Shown piece by piece: positions 16,116 to 24,765 of a stretch of DNA of 64,000 bases (position 1 is the first letter of the stretch; each line of letters starts with the position of its first letter). The position numbers and the translations under genes are program-made. The stretch is from Bacillota bacterium (lineage in GTDB: Bacteria; Bacillota; Clostridia; Christensenellales; Aristaeellaceae), in NCBI GenBank assembly GCA_023411375.1, contig JAEYOW010000010.1, positions 248,001 through 312,000 of the forward strand. Direction: 5' to 3'. A model generated the notes under the pieces. That model worked only from the letters and a program-made list of their open reading frames with translations. It was not told where the DNA came from and did not search any database.

Positions 16116-17354
16116 TTATGAGTGAAGCTCCGTCAGCTTGCCCATGTTTTTGCGCACCTCTTTGAAGCGCTCGGTATAGGGCTTGTTATACAGCACGCAG
16201 CCCACGGGCTGCTGGCGGATCATTAGTTCCTCGCAGTTCATGCACTGGGTACAGTACCGGATCTCGTCCTCGCGTCCCTCCATGAGCTTTCGCGGCGTAA
16301 GCGGATCGGCGAAGGACTGCCTTCCCAAGCCGATCATATCCATCATGCCGTCCTCGATACAGCGCGCGCCCATGGCGAAGGTAGAGGCTTTTTCCGGCTC
16401 CACGCAAAGCAGCTTGTTCCTGTTGCCCCGGAAGGAGGAAAAATGCGAGCCGATCACCACGGTCTCCGGCTTGAGGGCGCGCTTCATAAGGTTGGAAAAG
16501 TAAAAGTGCAAATACGACAGGTACGGTTCGTCGCCCACGGCCTCCATGTACGCCATGCTGGCGTGCACGTTGCCAAGCGACTCCACAAAATAGCTTGCTC
16601 CCCGCTCCTCCAGCCCGCGGATTAGCTCCAGCGGCTCAGTCATGTCCATCAGGGGCGAGTCCGGGCCGGCGCTGCCAAAGCCGCCGGGGATGCCCTCCCA
16701 CATCGACATTTTGGAGCCGATGAGAAAGTCCTTGCCCACCGCCGCGCGGATGCGCTCCATCAAGTCGTAGGCAAAGCGCGCGCGGTTCTCCCAGGGACCG
16801 CCGTACTTCCAGTCGCGGTCGTTAAACGGGCGCAGAATCTGCGTGCCCAGATAGCCGTGGCACAGCTTCATGTCAATGCCGTCTGCACCCGCGCTCTGCG
16901 CAATTTTGGAAGCCAGCGTGAACTGGTCGATGATACGCTCGACCTCCCCCTCGCTCAAAAGCTCACCGCCCAAACCGTGCATGGGCTTGACCGTCACTCT
17001 GCGGGAAAAATCCGGGCTGCTGATCTCACCGGAATGCGTCAGCTGAAAAACGATCAGGATGTCCGGGTTGACCTCCTTAAGCCGCGAAATAAAGCGTTTA
17101 AGCGGCTCCTCGTTGCGGGGCATGATCTCCAACTGCGTCCTGCGGGCGCGGCTTTCGTTGGTAACGGTGATCGCCTCTAAATCCACCAGGCCAAAGCCGC
17201 CCCTGTACAGGTTTTCATAGCGCGTGTAGGTCAGGTCGGTGGGGTTGCCCTCCGCGTCGGAATCCACGCATTCCATCGGCTGGGCGAAAAACCGGTTGAT
17301 ACAGGTTTTGCCGCCAATCCGGATCGGCTGGAGCAGTGTTTCCTTATAGCCCAT
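16116..17354 (-). CDS. Old-yellow-enzyme-type NADH:flavin oxidoreductase with a C-terminal Cys cluster
   Basis: A 412-residue FMN TIM barrel. Family marks are HGYLGTQILRPFNDRDWKYG (166-185) and the late phosphate-binding GLGRQSFADP (342-351). After the barrel comes CTQCMNC (C368, C371, C374) and C386, close to the 4Fe-4S ligand set of 2,4-dienoyl-CoA reductase (C-x2-C-x3-C-x11-C) but with one residue fewer between the second and third Cys. The FAD/NAD(P)H domain that follows in the 640- to 670-residue relatives is absent, so electrons must come from another protein. It overlaps the dehydrogenase gene by 11 bases. Within a sugar operon it may reduce an unsaturated or keto intermediate; the substrate is unknown. 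Confidence 0.85.
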   Translation of the reverse strand: MGYKETLLQPIRIGGKTCINRFFAQPMECVDSDAEGNPTDLTYTRYENLYRGGFGLVDLEAITVTNESRARRTQLEIMPRNEEPLKRFISRLKEVNPDILIVFQLTHSGEISSPDFSRRVTVKPMHGLGGELLSEGEVERIIDQFTLASKIAQSAGADGIDMKLCHGYLGTQILRPFNDRDWKYGGPWENRARFAYDLMERIRAAVGKDFLIGSKMSMWEGIPGGFGSAGPDSPLMDMTEPLELIRGLEERGASYFVESLGNVHASMAYMEAVGDEPYLSYLHFYFSNLMKRALKPETVVIGSHFSSFRGNRNKLLCVEPEKASTFAMGARCIEDGMMDMIGLGRQSFADPLTPRKLMEGREDEIRYCTQCMNCEELMIRQQPVGCVLYNKPYTERFKEVRKNMGKLTELHS

Positions 17355-18423
17355 GCTGGATCTCCTTTCCGTTGTGAAGCATGATGCGGCGGTCGATCTC
17401 CGGGGACACCAGCACCTTCACAAGGTCCTTGTTTTCATGCAGCTCCAAAAGCGCCTTCTCCGTCTCCCAAAGCGGCACAACCATCGAGATCAGCGGCCTG
17501 GGATCGATGCGGCGGTAACGCAGCAGGTCGATGGCAACCTCCCAGTCGTGGCCGATGCCGGCGCAGGAACCGCCGATCTTCTTTTCCGCCAGTACAAATT
17601 CCGCCGGGGGAAGGGACGCGCGCGCCTCATCGGAGCAGATGCCGAAGCTCTGGAGCTTGCCGCCCTTGCGCAGCATGGCGAAGGCCTGCTCATAGGTTTC
17701 CCTGCGGCCCACGGCTTCCAGCACGTAATCCGCGCCCACGCCGCCAGTCAGGCGCATCACCTCGGCCACAGGGTCGGTCTTGGTAAAGTCGATCACATGG
17801 TCGGCGGCCATCTCCCTGGCCATATGCAGGCGGGAAGGCTGGCCGTCGATCACGATGACCGGGGCCGCCCCGCGCAGCTTCGCCAGCGCGGCGTGAATCA
17901 CGCCAAGTCCCGCGCCGATCACCACCACCGACGCGCCCAGCTCGCAGCCCATCTTTCGAGATGCGTTGATGGTGGCGGTTAACGGTTCGATGAAGGCGGC
18001 TGAATAATCGTCCACCTCGTCGGGAATAACGTAGCAGTTGCGCCAAGGGGCCTTGACATACTCCGCGAACGCGCCGTCGGTATGGATGCCGATCTGCTTG
18101 AAGCTTGAGCATAAAAGCGGCTCGCCCCGGCGGCAGTGGTAGCAGGCGCCGCACGTCAGGCAAATATCCACGGCCACGCGGTCGCCGGGTTTGATGGCGC
18201 TCACCCCGCGCCCCACCTCCGTCACCACGCCCCAGAACTCATGGCCCGTAGCGATGGGCAGGCAGGCGACCTCCTCGGCGTACATGCCGTTGTACGAACC
18301 CCAGTCGGAGCCACAGATGCCGCAGTACTTTACTTTGATAAGCACCTCGTCATCGTCGATCACGGGCAGGGGCACATCCTTGTAAACTAATTTTTTCGGT
18401 TCGGTCAATACCATTGCTTTCAC
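17344..18423 (-). CDS. Zinc-dependent alcohol (polyol) dehydrogenase
   Basis: A 359-residue medium-chain dehydrogenase. Catalytic zinc ligands are C37 (CGICGSD), H61 and E62 (GHEFWG). The structural zinc site is C91, C94, C97 and C105. The Rossmann turn is GAGLGVI (about 171-177). The start codon is GTG with AAGGGGG 8 bases upstream; its stop overlaps the flavoenzyme gene. Relatives include sorbitol, threonine and galactitol-1-phosphate dehydrogenases. Being next to an FGGY kinase and a TIM-barrel isomerase, it probably oxidises a sugar alcohol or aldose (or its phosphate) to a ketose, but the substrate is not determined. Confidence 0.9.
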   Translation of the reverse strand: MKAMVLTEPKKLVYKDVPLPVIDDDEVLIKVKYCGICGSDWGSYNGMYAEEVACLPIATGHEFWGVVTEVGRGVSAIKPGDRVAVDICLTCGACYHCRRGEPLLCSSFKQIGIHTDGAFAEYVKAPWRNCYVIPDEVDDYSAAFIEPLTATINASRKMGCELGASVVVIGAGLGVIHAALAKLRGAAPVIVIDGQPSRLHMAREMAADHVIDFTKTDPVAEVMRLTGGVGADYVLEAVGRRETYEQAFAMLRKGGKLQSFGICSDEARASLPPAEFVLAEKKIGGSCAGIGHDWEVAIDLLRYRRIDPRPLISMVVPLWETEKALLELHENKDLVKVLVSPEIDRRIMLHNGKEIQHGL

Positions 18424-18440
18424 GCGGTTTTCCCCCTTTC

Positions 18441-19418
18441 TCAGCGCTGGAACAGCTTGTCGCTGCGGCCCTCATAGGGCGCGTGAATCATCAGCGGCTT
18501 TAGGAACGCAATCGTCTTGTCGTCGCCGTCGGCCCGGCTCATGGTTACATCCTCATGCTCATAAGCGAGCACGCCGTCATAGCCGTTCAAAAACAGCTCG
18601 GTAATCACGCTCTTCCAGTCCACCGAGCCCCAGCCGGGAATGCGGAAGCGGAAGGAACGGTCGCGCTCGCCCCAGTCACGCTGAAGCATCCAGTAGCCGC
18701 CGCGCGCCATGTTATGCTTGACAAGCTCGCAATCCTTAGCGTGCACCAGCACGATGCGGTTGCCGATCTCGTTGATATAAGCGCCCAGGTCGATGCCGGT
18801 AAAAAGCAGGTTGGCGGGATCGAAATTGATGGCGAAGCTGGGATGGTTGCCGCATAGCGCAAGGCAGCGTTTGGTGGTGTGGATATCATAAACGATGTTG
18901 TTGGGGTGCGGCTCAAACGCCACCTTAACGCCGTATTCACGGAAAGCGTCAAAAATGGGAACCCAGCGCTCGCAAAACGCAGCTTCCTCGTCCGCCCAGC
19001 CGCCCGGATACGGCCAGTCGTTAAAGCGTCCAAAGTTACCCACGCCCGAGAACGCGACCACGGCGGGCACCTCCAGCGCGTTTGCCAGCCTCGCGCAGCG
19101 CAGCATGCTTTCCGTGCCGAAGCGAATCTGTTCCTCCGGCGTTCCGTCGCACACGCCGGCAAGGTCGCGCCCATGCGGTCCCAGCACCAACGGCGAATCC
19201 GCGTGATTGGAGATAGCGCTGATCAACAGCCCAGCGTCCTCCGCCCGCTTCTTGAGCCTTTTGGCGTTATCCCCTCTTAGAAGCTCGTCCGGGTCGATCT
19301 GCCCGTTATCCGTATAGGCGGGAATCTCAATCGCCTCGTAACCCTTGCCCGCCACGTGGTCAATCACCTTTTCGATGGGCCATTCCGTATAGTTAACCGT
19401 ACAGTAGCCAACCCTCAT
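18441..19418 (-). CDS. Xylose-isomerase-like TIM-barrel sugar isomerase/epimerase
   Basis: A 325-residue protein of the AP endonuclease 2 / sugar phosphate isomerase-epimerase family. Metal-site features are VAFEPHPNN (Glu and His), INFDPANLLF (Asp), VLVHAKD (His and Asp) and YEHED near the end (Glu). It opens with RVGYCTVNYTEWP as the first strand. It overlaps the FGGY kinase gene by 4 bases (ATGA). It is expected to interconvert keto- and aldose forms or epimerise a sugar (or its phosphate) with a divalent metal. The exact substrate is unknown. Confidence 0.85.
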   Translation of the reverse strand: MRVGYCTVNYTEWPIEKVIDHVAGKGYEAIEIPAYTDNGQIDPDELLRGDNAKRLKKRAEDAGLLISAISNHADSPLVLGPHGRDLAGVCDGTPEEQIRFGTESMLRCARLANALEVPAVVAFSGVGNFGRFNDWPYPGGWADEEAAFCERWVPIFDAFREYGVKVAFEPHPNNIVYDIHTTKRCLALCGNHPSFAINFDPANLLFTGIDLGAYINEIGNRIVLVHAKDCELVKHNMARGGYWMLQRDWGERDRSFRFRIPGWGSVDWKSVITELFLNGYDGVLAYEHEDVTMSRADGDDKTIAFLKPLMIHAPYEGRSDKLFQR

Positions 19419-20926
19419 CGTTCAAACGCCTCCTCCACGCTGTTTTGACCCGGCGCTGCGCCCCGCCCAATCCATCGGGCAAAGCCGCGCCTTTTCCGCT
19501 CATAAATCTCCCGGTACGCACCGTCCGGCAGGGTATATTCGCCGGCGTCCAGCCAACCGTCAAAATCCTGGTAATCCTGCGCGTCGCCCAATCCCCGCAG
19601 CGCAGCCATCGCCGCTCCGCGCGATGCGGCTTCCTGCCCCGCCTCGGAGCGCAATATCCGCATGCCGTATACGTCGGCCAAAATCTGCGTCCACAGGCGG
19701 CTCTTACCGCCGCCTCCGGTCAGCAGCATCGTATCGCCCAGAGCCAGCGAACGCCTGAGCGCGCCGAGGCAACAACCCTCCAGGCTCAAGGCGACGCCCT
19801 CCATTACCGCGCGCAGCATGTCTCCTCTGTTAATCTCCATGCTCAGCCCGCCGAACGCGCCCATCAGACCGGCCGGCTCCTGCGGGCTTGCGCCTGCCAG
19901 GGTGGGGTTGAACCAAACCCCGTTCGCCCCCGGCGGCACGGCTTCCGCCAGCCTGTTGACAAGCGCCAGAAGTTCCCTATCCTTCACTTCGGGGCACAGC
20001 AGCTCCGCTGCCCAACGAAGCGCGCTGCCAGCAGCGAAGATGGACGTACCCGAGGTGTAAAGCCCCTTTTGAGCGAATGCGAATACAAACGGCCTTGCCA
20101 CAGGGTCCAGAACAGGAGTCTCGGACGTGACCGCAATCCACGCGGAGGAGCCGAGCGACGTGTAGGGCGCGTTCAGCCGCGCTCCGGTGGTGCCAAGCGC
20201 CATCATCGTGTTGTCCACGCCGCCGCACACCACGGGCGTACCCTCGCAAATTCCCGTCTCGCACGCCGCCGCCGCCGTTACCCGACCGATGCGTTCGTGC
20301 GCTTCCACCGGTTCCGGCATCAGTCCGGACGGCAGCCGCGCGGCTTCCAGCAATGCGCCGTCGTAGCGCAGGTTCATCAGGTCGAACACCCCGCTGCCGG
20401 AAGCATAGGAATAATCTGTCGCCATCTCGCCGGTCAGCCGGTAGTTGATATAATCCTTGGTACCCAGCACCCGCGCGGTACTCTGCCAAAGCTCAGGCGC
20501 ATGCTCGCGCAGCCACATCAGCTTCATCGCCGGATACAACTCCGGCGGGTCGCCGCTGCCGGTAAGCCTGTACCAGGCCTCCCTGTCAACCGTTTGAAAA
20601 AACTGTTTTGCCTCTGATCCCGCACGAGCGTCCGACCAGGTAGGCACCCATTCGCAAAGCGGTTTACCCGCTCTATCCAGCGGCACAGCCGTCATGCTGA
20701 AGCCGCTGAGCGCAACGGCGCGAACCTCCGCCGCGCGCTTGCCGTTTAGCAGCTCGCGCGCGGCGGCGCAGACGCCCTGCCACCAGTCCGCCGGGCGCTG
20801 CTCATGAAGCCCGCCCGGGCGGTAGGCCGTGGTATAGCCCTGAAAGCAGGACGCCATCGAAACGCCATCCTCACGGTACAGCGAGGCCTTGACGCCCCCC
20901 GTGCCAAGGTCGCACGCGAGAATCAT
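19415..20926 (-). CDS. FGGY-family carbohydrate kinase (xylulokinase-like)
   Basis: A 503-residue two-domain ATP-dependent sugar kinase. The N-terminal phosphate loop is DLGTGGVKASLY, and WVPTWSDARA is the substrate-domain segment with the conserved Asp. The ATP-binding part has GGGGKSRLWTQILAD and QEAASRGAA. The ATG at 20926 was chosen over a GTG three codons earlier because AGGAG is 8 bases ahead and it gives the same 4-base ATGA overlap with the GH4 gene as seen at its other end. It likely phosphorylates a ketopentose, ketohexose or polyol made by the operon's isomerase or dehydrogenase. Confidence 0.9.
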   Translation of the reverse strand: MILACDLGTGGVKASLYREDGVSMASCFQGYTTAYRPGGLHEQRPADWWQGVCAAARELLNGKRAAEVRAVALSGFSMTAVPLDRAGKPLCEWVPTWSDARAGSEAKQFFQTVDREAWYRLTGSGDPPELYPAMKLMWLREHAPELWQSTARVLGTKDYINYRLTGEMATDYSYASGSGVFDLMNLRYDGALLEAARLPSGLMPEPVEAHERIGRVTAAAACETGICEGTPVVCGGVDNTMMALGTTGARLNAPYTSLGSSAWIAVTSETPVLDPVARPFVFAFAQKGLYTSGTSIFAAGSALRWAAELLCPEVKDRELLALVNRLAEAVPPGANGVWFNPTLAGASPQEPAGLMGAFGGLSMEINRGDMLRAVMEGVALSLEGCCLGALRRSLALGDTMLLTGGGGKSRLWTQILADVYGMRILRSEAGQEAASRGAAMAALRGLGDAQDYQDFDGWLDAGEYTLPDGAYREIYERKRRGFARWIGRGAAPGQNSVEEAFER

Positions 20927-22203
20927 TTTCCGCACTCCTGCGGGAAGAACGCGGGCAGATAGGCCCGGTTGGCCTCCAGCAGCTCGTCAAGCATGGGCTG
21001 GGCCAGATCGACGTCCATGATCAGCGGATGCGCCAGCAGGGCAAAGAGCGCCTTGTCCCGGCTGCCCTCCACCGCGGCCTCCACCGTGAGCGACTCGTAG
21101 CTTTTAACAGCGGACACCAGCCCGCGCACGCTGTCCGGGAAGCCGCGGAAGGTAATGGGCTTCGCGCCGTCGGCGTTGACCATACAGGCGGTTTCCACCA
21201 CGGCGTCGTCCTTCAGGAAGGGAATCACACCCCCGTTTGGCACGTTGCACACGGCAAAGGTATCGTCGTTATACGCGATAGCGCGCAGCACGCCCAGCGC
21301 CATCTCCGCGTAGTCGCCTCCGCCGCGCTTGCTGAGCAGCTCCGGCTTGGTGCACACGTTCGGATCGGCATATATCTCAAAAAGTTCCTTCTCGATCTCC
21401 AGCACCATTTCGCCGCGCGTCTTTTCAGCGGCCTTTAACACCTCCACCTTATGGGTGCGGTTGTGGTAATAAGGTAAATACAGGCTGGGCAACAGCTTCA
21501 TACGCGCGGTCAGTTCGGGATTAACGCCGCACGCCTGCGCGATGCCCATCCACTGCTCGTCGGTGATGGGCTCGCCGTCCACGGTGATGTTGTAGCTGAA
21601 ATTAAAATGATTAAGACCAAAGAAATCATAACGCACACGGTCGTGTGCGATGCCGTACGCTTTTTTGAGCATATTGCCCGGATGCCGCCCGCCGCCGCAC
21701 AGCGCGATAAACCTTGCCCCGGTATAGCGGGTAATGGCTTCGGCCACAATGCCGGTGGGGTTGGTGTAGTTGATCATCCACGCCTTGGGGTTGAGGCGCT
21801 CCACCTCGCGCGCGATCTCAAGCATGGCTGGGATGGTGCGCAGCGCCTTGGCAAAGCCACCCGCTCCGGTGGTTTCTTGCCCCAGCAGGCCGTATTTCAT
21901 TGGGATTTTCTCATCATGAACGCGCGCCTGATTGCCTCCGACGCGAATTTGGGTGATCACAAATTCCACATCGGTGATGGCTGCGGCACGGTCCATAGTC
22001 GCGCTTACCCGCGCCGGGTAGCTGATATTCTCCAAAAACCGCTTGGTAAAGCCCTCCATGATCGACAGGCGGCGCTCGTCGATATCATACAGGCGGATTT
22101 CCGTAACGTTGAGTGAGTCGCGCATCTGTCCAAGCATATCCAAAAGCTCCGGCGTATAGGAGCTGCCCGCGCCTACGATGGCGATTCGAATGGGTTTAAG
22201 CAT
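20923..22203 (-). CDS. GH4-family glycosidase (6-phospho-beta-glucosidase/alpha-glycosidase type)
   Basis: A 426-residue NAD+- and Mn2+-dependent glycosidase that works by oxidation at C3 and beta-elimination rather than acid/base hydrolysis. Family marks are the Rossmann start RIAIVGAGSSYTPELLD, QIRVGGNQARVHDEKIPMKY (85-104), GQETTGAGGFAKALRTIP, NYTNPTG, and the metal-binding pair C169 (ALCGGGRHPG) and H199 (LNHFNF). Many GH4 enzymes act on 6-phosphoglucosides, but no PTS is present here. A BadF-type kinase at the operon start could supply the phosphorylated substrate, or this member may use a non-phosphorylated glycoside. Confidence 0.9.
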   Translation of the reverse strand: MLKPIRIAIVGAGSSYTPELLDMLGQMRDSLNVTEIRLYDIDERRLSIMEGFTKRFLENISYPARVSATMDRAAAITDVEFVITQIRVGGNQARVHDEKIPMKYGLLGQETTGAGGFAKALRTIPAMLEIAREVERLNPKAWMINYTNPTGIVAEAITRYTGARFIALCGGGRHPGNMLKKAYGIAHDRVRYDFFGLNHFNFSYNITVDGEPITDEQWMGIAQACGVNPELTARMKLLPSLYLPYYHNRTHKVEVLKAAEKTRGEMVLEIEKELFEIYADPNVCTKPELLSKRGGGDYAEMALGVLRAIAYNDDTFAVCNVPNGGVIPFLKDDAVVETACMVNADGAKPITFRGFPDSVRGLVSAVKSYESLTVEAAVEGSRDKALFALLAHPLIMDVDLAQPMLDELLEANRAYLPAFFPQECGK

Positions 22204-22242
22204 TGGTTTTTACCTCCAACGGGTCAAAAATGGGTGTAAAGA

Positions 22243-22274
22243 GGGGAGGCGCAGCGCGGCGCGCGCGCCTCCCC
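22243..22274 (-). terminator. Intercistronic hairpin after the binding-protein gene
   Basis: A 10-bp perfect stem (GGGGAGGCGC with GCGCCTCCCC) in the 93-base gap between the solute-binding protein gene and GH4. Only a weak T-rich tail follows on the minus strand. Hairpins here commonly stabilise the binding-protein mRNA or cause partial termination, giving it higher expression than downstream genes. Confidence 0.6.
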
Positions 22275-22296
22275 GAAGGCAAAAGGGATAATAGCG

Positions 22297-23817
22297 TCAG
22301 TCGTACATCGCCCGCTTGGCGACCAATTCTGTGTTCATGTACTCGGTCAATTCATCCAAACCGGACTTTCTGGCGTTTTCGCGCAGCTCTGCCAGGTTGG
22401 CGGCAAAGGCCTCCTCGCTCTCGGAGAGCACCAGCGTCGGCGTCCAGGTATTTACCATATCGACCAGCTTTGTGGTGAGGATGTACTCGTCGCTGTCGGG
22501 GTCCTTGGGATCGGCCAGCGCGTACCAGGGTTCGCAGGAGATGCGCTCGCGAATTTTGGCGTAGGTTTCCTGATAGGGCTGTGCCAGGGAGCAGGTACGG
22601 CCGATAGCCTCGATCAGCGCCGTGGTGCCAAAGTAGAAGTTGGTGTTGTACTTGCTGGCGAACAGCTCCTCATCCTTGGTGGCCTCGACCCACTCGTCGG
22701 AGAAAACGGGTACGCCTTCCTCGTTCAGCGTGTACTCAACGCCTTCGCGGCCCCACATGGTCAGCTTCGCGCCCTCGTCGGAGCACAGGTAGCGTACCAG
22801 TTTGATCGCGGCCTCAGGGTCCTTGCAGTTTTTGGAAATGAACGTGCCGCACCAGCCGAGGTTAGCCAGACGGTAGGCCGCTTCGTCACCCAGGGGATTC
22901 ATTTCCAGCACGGTGAACTTTTCGTTACCAAGCGCCTTGCGGCCCATCTCGGTCGTGGTGGAGGCAAAACCCTGCGTCACGTTGCTGTAGGAAAAGCTCT
23001 TGCCGGTGTACATCAGGCCCTCGGCGGTCGCGTTATCATAAGCGAAGCTATCGGGGTTGATATAACCAAGACGGTAGTACTCGTTGAGCTTGCGCATCAT
23101 CTTTTCAAAGTTGTCGCTGTTGATCATATGGACGTAGGTGCCGTCCTCCGCCTGCAGCCAGTCGGTCTGCGAGCTGATGCCAAACTGCATGTTAAAGTAC
23201 TGGAACTTCATGGTCGGGTCATAAACGAGGATTTCCATGTCGGGATACTTCTCGTGCACAGCCGCATAGAGGGCGTCCAGCTCCTCAAAGGTGCTAAACG
23301 ACGCGGCGTCAAAACCAAGCTCCTGGGCAATGTCCGCGCGGTAGTGCAGCGAGCCGATGCTGGGCGCGCCGCCGGGCGCGTCGCGCCATTCCTCCGTGGT
23401 AAACGCGTGGCTGAACAGGAAGTAATAGTCGCCGTCGGTGGAATAGCTGGCCGCGTTGGCGATGGCCGTGGGGTCCGGCTGCCAGTCGGGGCAGTATTTC
23501 TCAATCAGCTCGGAATAGCTGTAGCACAGGTCGCTGTTGGACAGGCGGGACAGCTCTTCGCTTGTAAAGGTAAGATCCATCAGGTCGCCGGAGGCGATCA
23601 TCAGGCCCAGCTGGCTGTCGTCCACAGCGCGGGTAGGTTCCAGGGTAACGTTTGTCTTTTCGGTGATGACCTCGGGAATGACGCCTTCAAACTTGTCCGT
23701 TGGGTACCAGGTATGGTTGAGCCATACCGTGAGGGACGTCGGGTCCTCGGCGAGGGCGGGCGCCATCACGCCCAGCACGAGCGTCAGCGCCAACAGGAAA
23801 GCGGTCCATTTTTTCAT
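22297..23817 (-). CDS. Extracellular solute-binding protein of a CUT1/LplA-type sugar ABC transporter
   Basis: A 506-residue family 1 binding protein expected to capture an oligosaccharide outside the cell. The signal peptide has a KKW start, a hydrophobic core and an APALAED cleavage site (about 23/24). No lipobox Cys is present, unusual for a Gram-positive binding protein, which is normally a lipoprotein. The mature part has the SLTVWLNH strand and the AYRLANLGWCGTFISKNCKD region typical of the YtcQ/LplA group. The ATG at 23817 has GGAGG 8 bases upstream. It is the fourth gene of the operon, 45 bases after the second permease. Confidence 0.9.
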   Translation of the reverse strand: MKKWTAFLLALTLVLGVMAPALAEDPTSLTVWLNHTWYPTDKFEGVIPEVITEKTNVTLEPTRAVDDSQLGLMIASGDLMDLTFTSEELSRLSNSDLCYSYSELIEKYCPDWQPDPTAIANAASYSTDGDYYFLFSHAFTTEEWRDAPGGAPSIGSLHYRADIAQELGFDAASFSTFEELDALYAAVHEKYPDMEILVYDPTMKFQYFNMQFGISSQTDWLQAEDGTYVHMINSDNFEKMMRKLNEYYRLGYINPDSFAYDNATAEGLMYTGKSFSYSNVTQGFASTTTEMGRKALGNEKFTVLEMNPLGDEAAYRLANLGWCGTFISKNCKDPEAAIKLVRYLCSDEGAKLTMWGREGVEYTLNEEGVPVFSDEWVEATKDEELFASKYNTNFYFGTTALIEAIGRTCSLAQPYQETYAKIRERISCEPWYALADPKDPDSDEYILTTKLVDMVNTWTPTLVLSESEEAFAANLAELRENARKSGLDELTEYMNTELVAKRAMYD

Positions 23818-23862
23818 TGCGTTTGCCTCCTTTATCATATCATCTGCGCGTAAGCGCAAATT

Positions 23863-24753
23863 TCAACCTTTGACCGAGCCGATCGTAAGCCCGGTAACGA
23901 AGTACTTTTGCAAAAAGGGATAGCTAAACAGGATTGGGATGACGGAAATCATCATCGCCGTGACGCGTACCGCCAGCGGGTCCACCATAGAGTTGCTGGC
24001 CGCCTGGGCCGCGCTGACCGCGTTGGTCGGCGTGTTAGCCTGGTTAATGGCCTCCATCAGCAGATAGCCAAGCGTACGGAGCTGCTTGTTGGTGACGTAG
24101 AAGGCCGAATCAAACCACGCGTTCCACTGGCCCACAGCGGAGAACAGCAGAATGGTTACCATCAGCGGCAGTGAAATCGGCAGAATAATGGAGCGGAAAA
24201 TCTTCATTTCGGATGCGCCGTCAATCTTCGCGCTCTCTTTAAGACCCGCAGGGATATCGTCCAGGAAAGATATGGCGATGAAGATGAAGAAGGTGTTGAG
24301 GGCCGTCGGGATGATATAGACCAAAAAGGAATTGAGCAGCCCAAGGTTTTTTAGAAGCACATAGTACGGGATGAGACCGCCGCTGAAATACATGGCGAAG
24401 ATGATCAGAGCCATATACACCTTGCGGAAAACCAGTTTTTTATCGCTCAGGCCATAGGAGACAAGCATCGTAAACAGCGTGGTGATCAGCCCGCCTGCAA
24501 TGGTGCGCAGCACGGATACCACAAATCCCTTAAGCCAGGTGTTATCGCCGAAGAATTTCATGTAGTTGTCCAGCGTAAACTTGCGCGGGAACAGGTACAC
24601 ACCGCCCATCGCGGTATCCACCGAGTCGTTGAGGGAGATGACCAGCCCATAGTAAAACGGGTAGGCGCACAGGAAAAACACGACCGCCAGAAAAATGTAG
24701 ACCACCGTATCCACGACGATATCCTCGCGCGTGCGGCGAATATGGTTGCGCAT
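23863..24753 (-). CDS. Sugar ABC transporter permease, LplC/YtcP type
   Basis: A 296-residue inner-membrane component with six predicted helices. The EAA loop that contacts the ATPase is ESAKIDGASEMKIFRSIILP. The C-terminal YPFLQKYFVTGLTIGSVKG is diagnostic for the LplC branch of CUT1 permeases. The ATG at 24753 is preferred to a GTG three codons earlier because AGGAGG is 8 bases ahead. It pairs with the LplB-type permease immediately upstream. No ATP-binding subunit is in the operon, so a shared MsmX/UgpC-type ATPase elsewhere is expected. Confidence 0.94.
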   Translation of the reverse strand: MRNHIRRTREDIVVDTVVYIFLAVVFFLCAYPFYYGLVISLNDSVDTAMGGVYLFPRKFTLDNYMKFFGDNTWLKGFVVSVLRTIAGGLITTLFTMLVSYGLSDKKLVFRKVYMALIIFAMYFSGGLIPYYVLLKNLGLLNSFLVYIIPTALNTFFIFIAISFLDDIPAGLKESAKIDGASEMKIFRSIILPISLPLMVTILLFSAVGQWNAWFDSAFYVTNKQLRTLGYLLMEAINQANTPTNAVSAAQAASNSMVDPLAVRVTAMMISVIPILFSYPFLQKYFVTGLTIGSVKG

Positions 24754-24765
24754 CTTCCCCACCTC

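Noticed and set aside
19445..20617. 390-residue plus-strand reading frame
   Set aside because: Antisense to the FGGY kinase gene, which has full family motifs; the product is Arg/Gln-rich noise.
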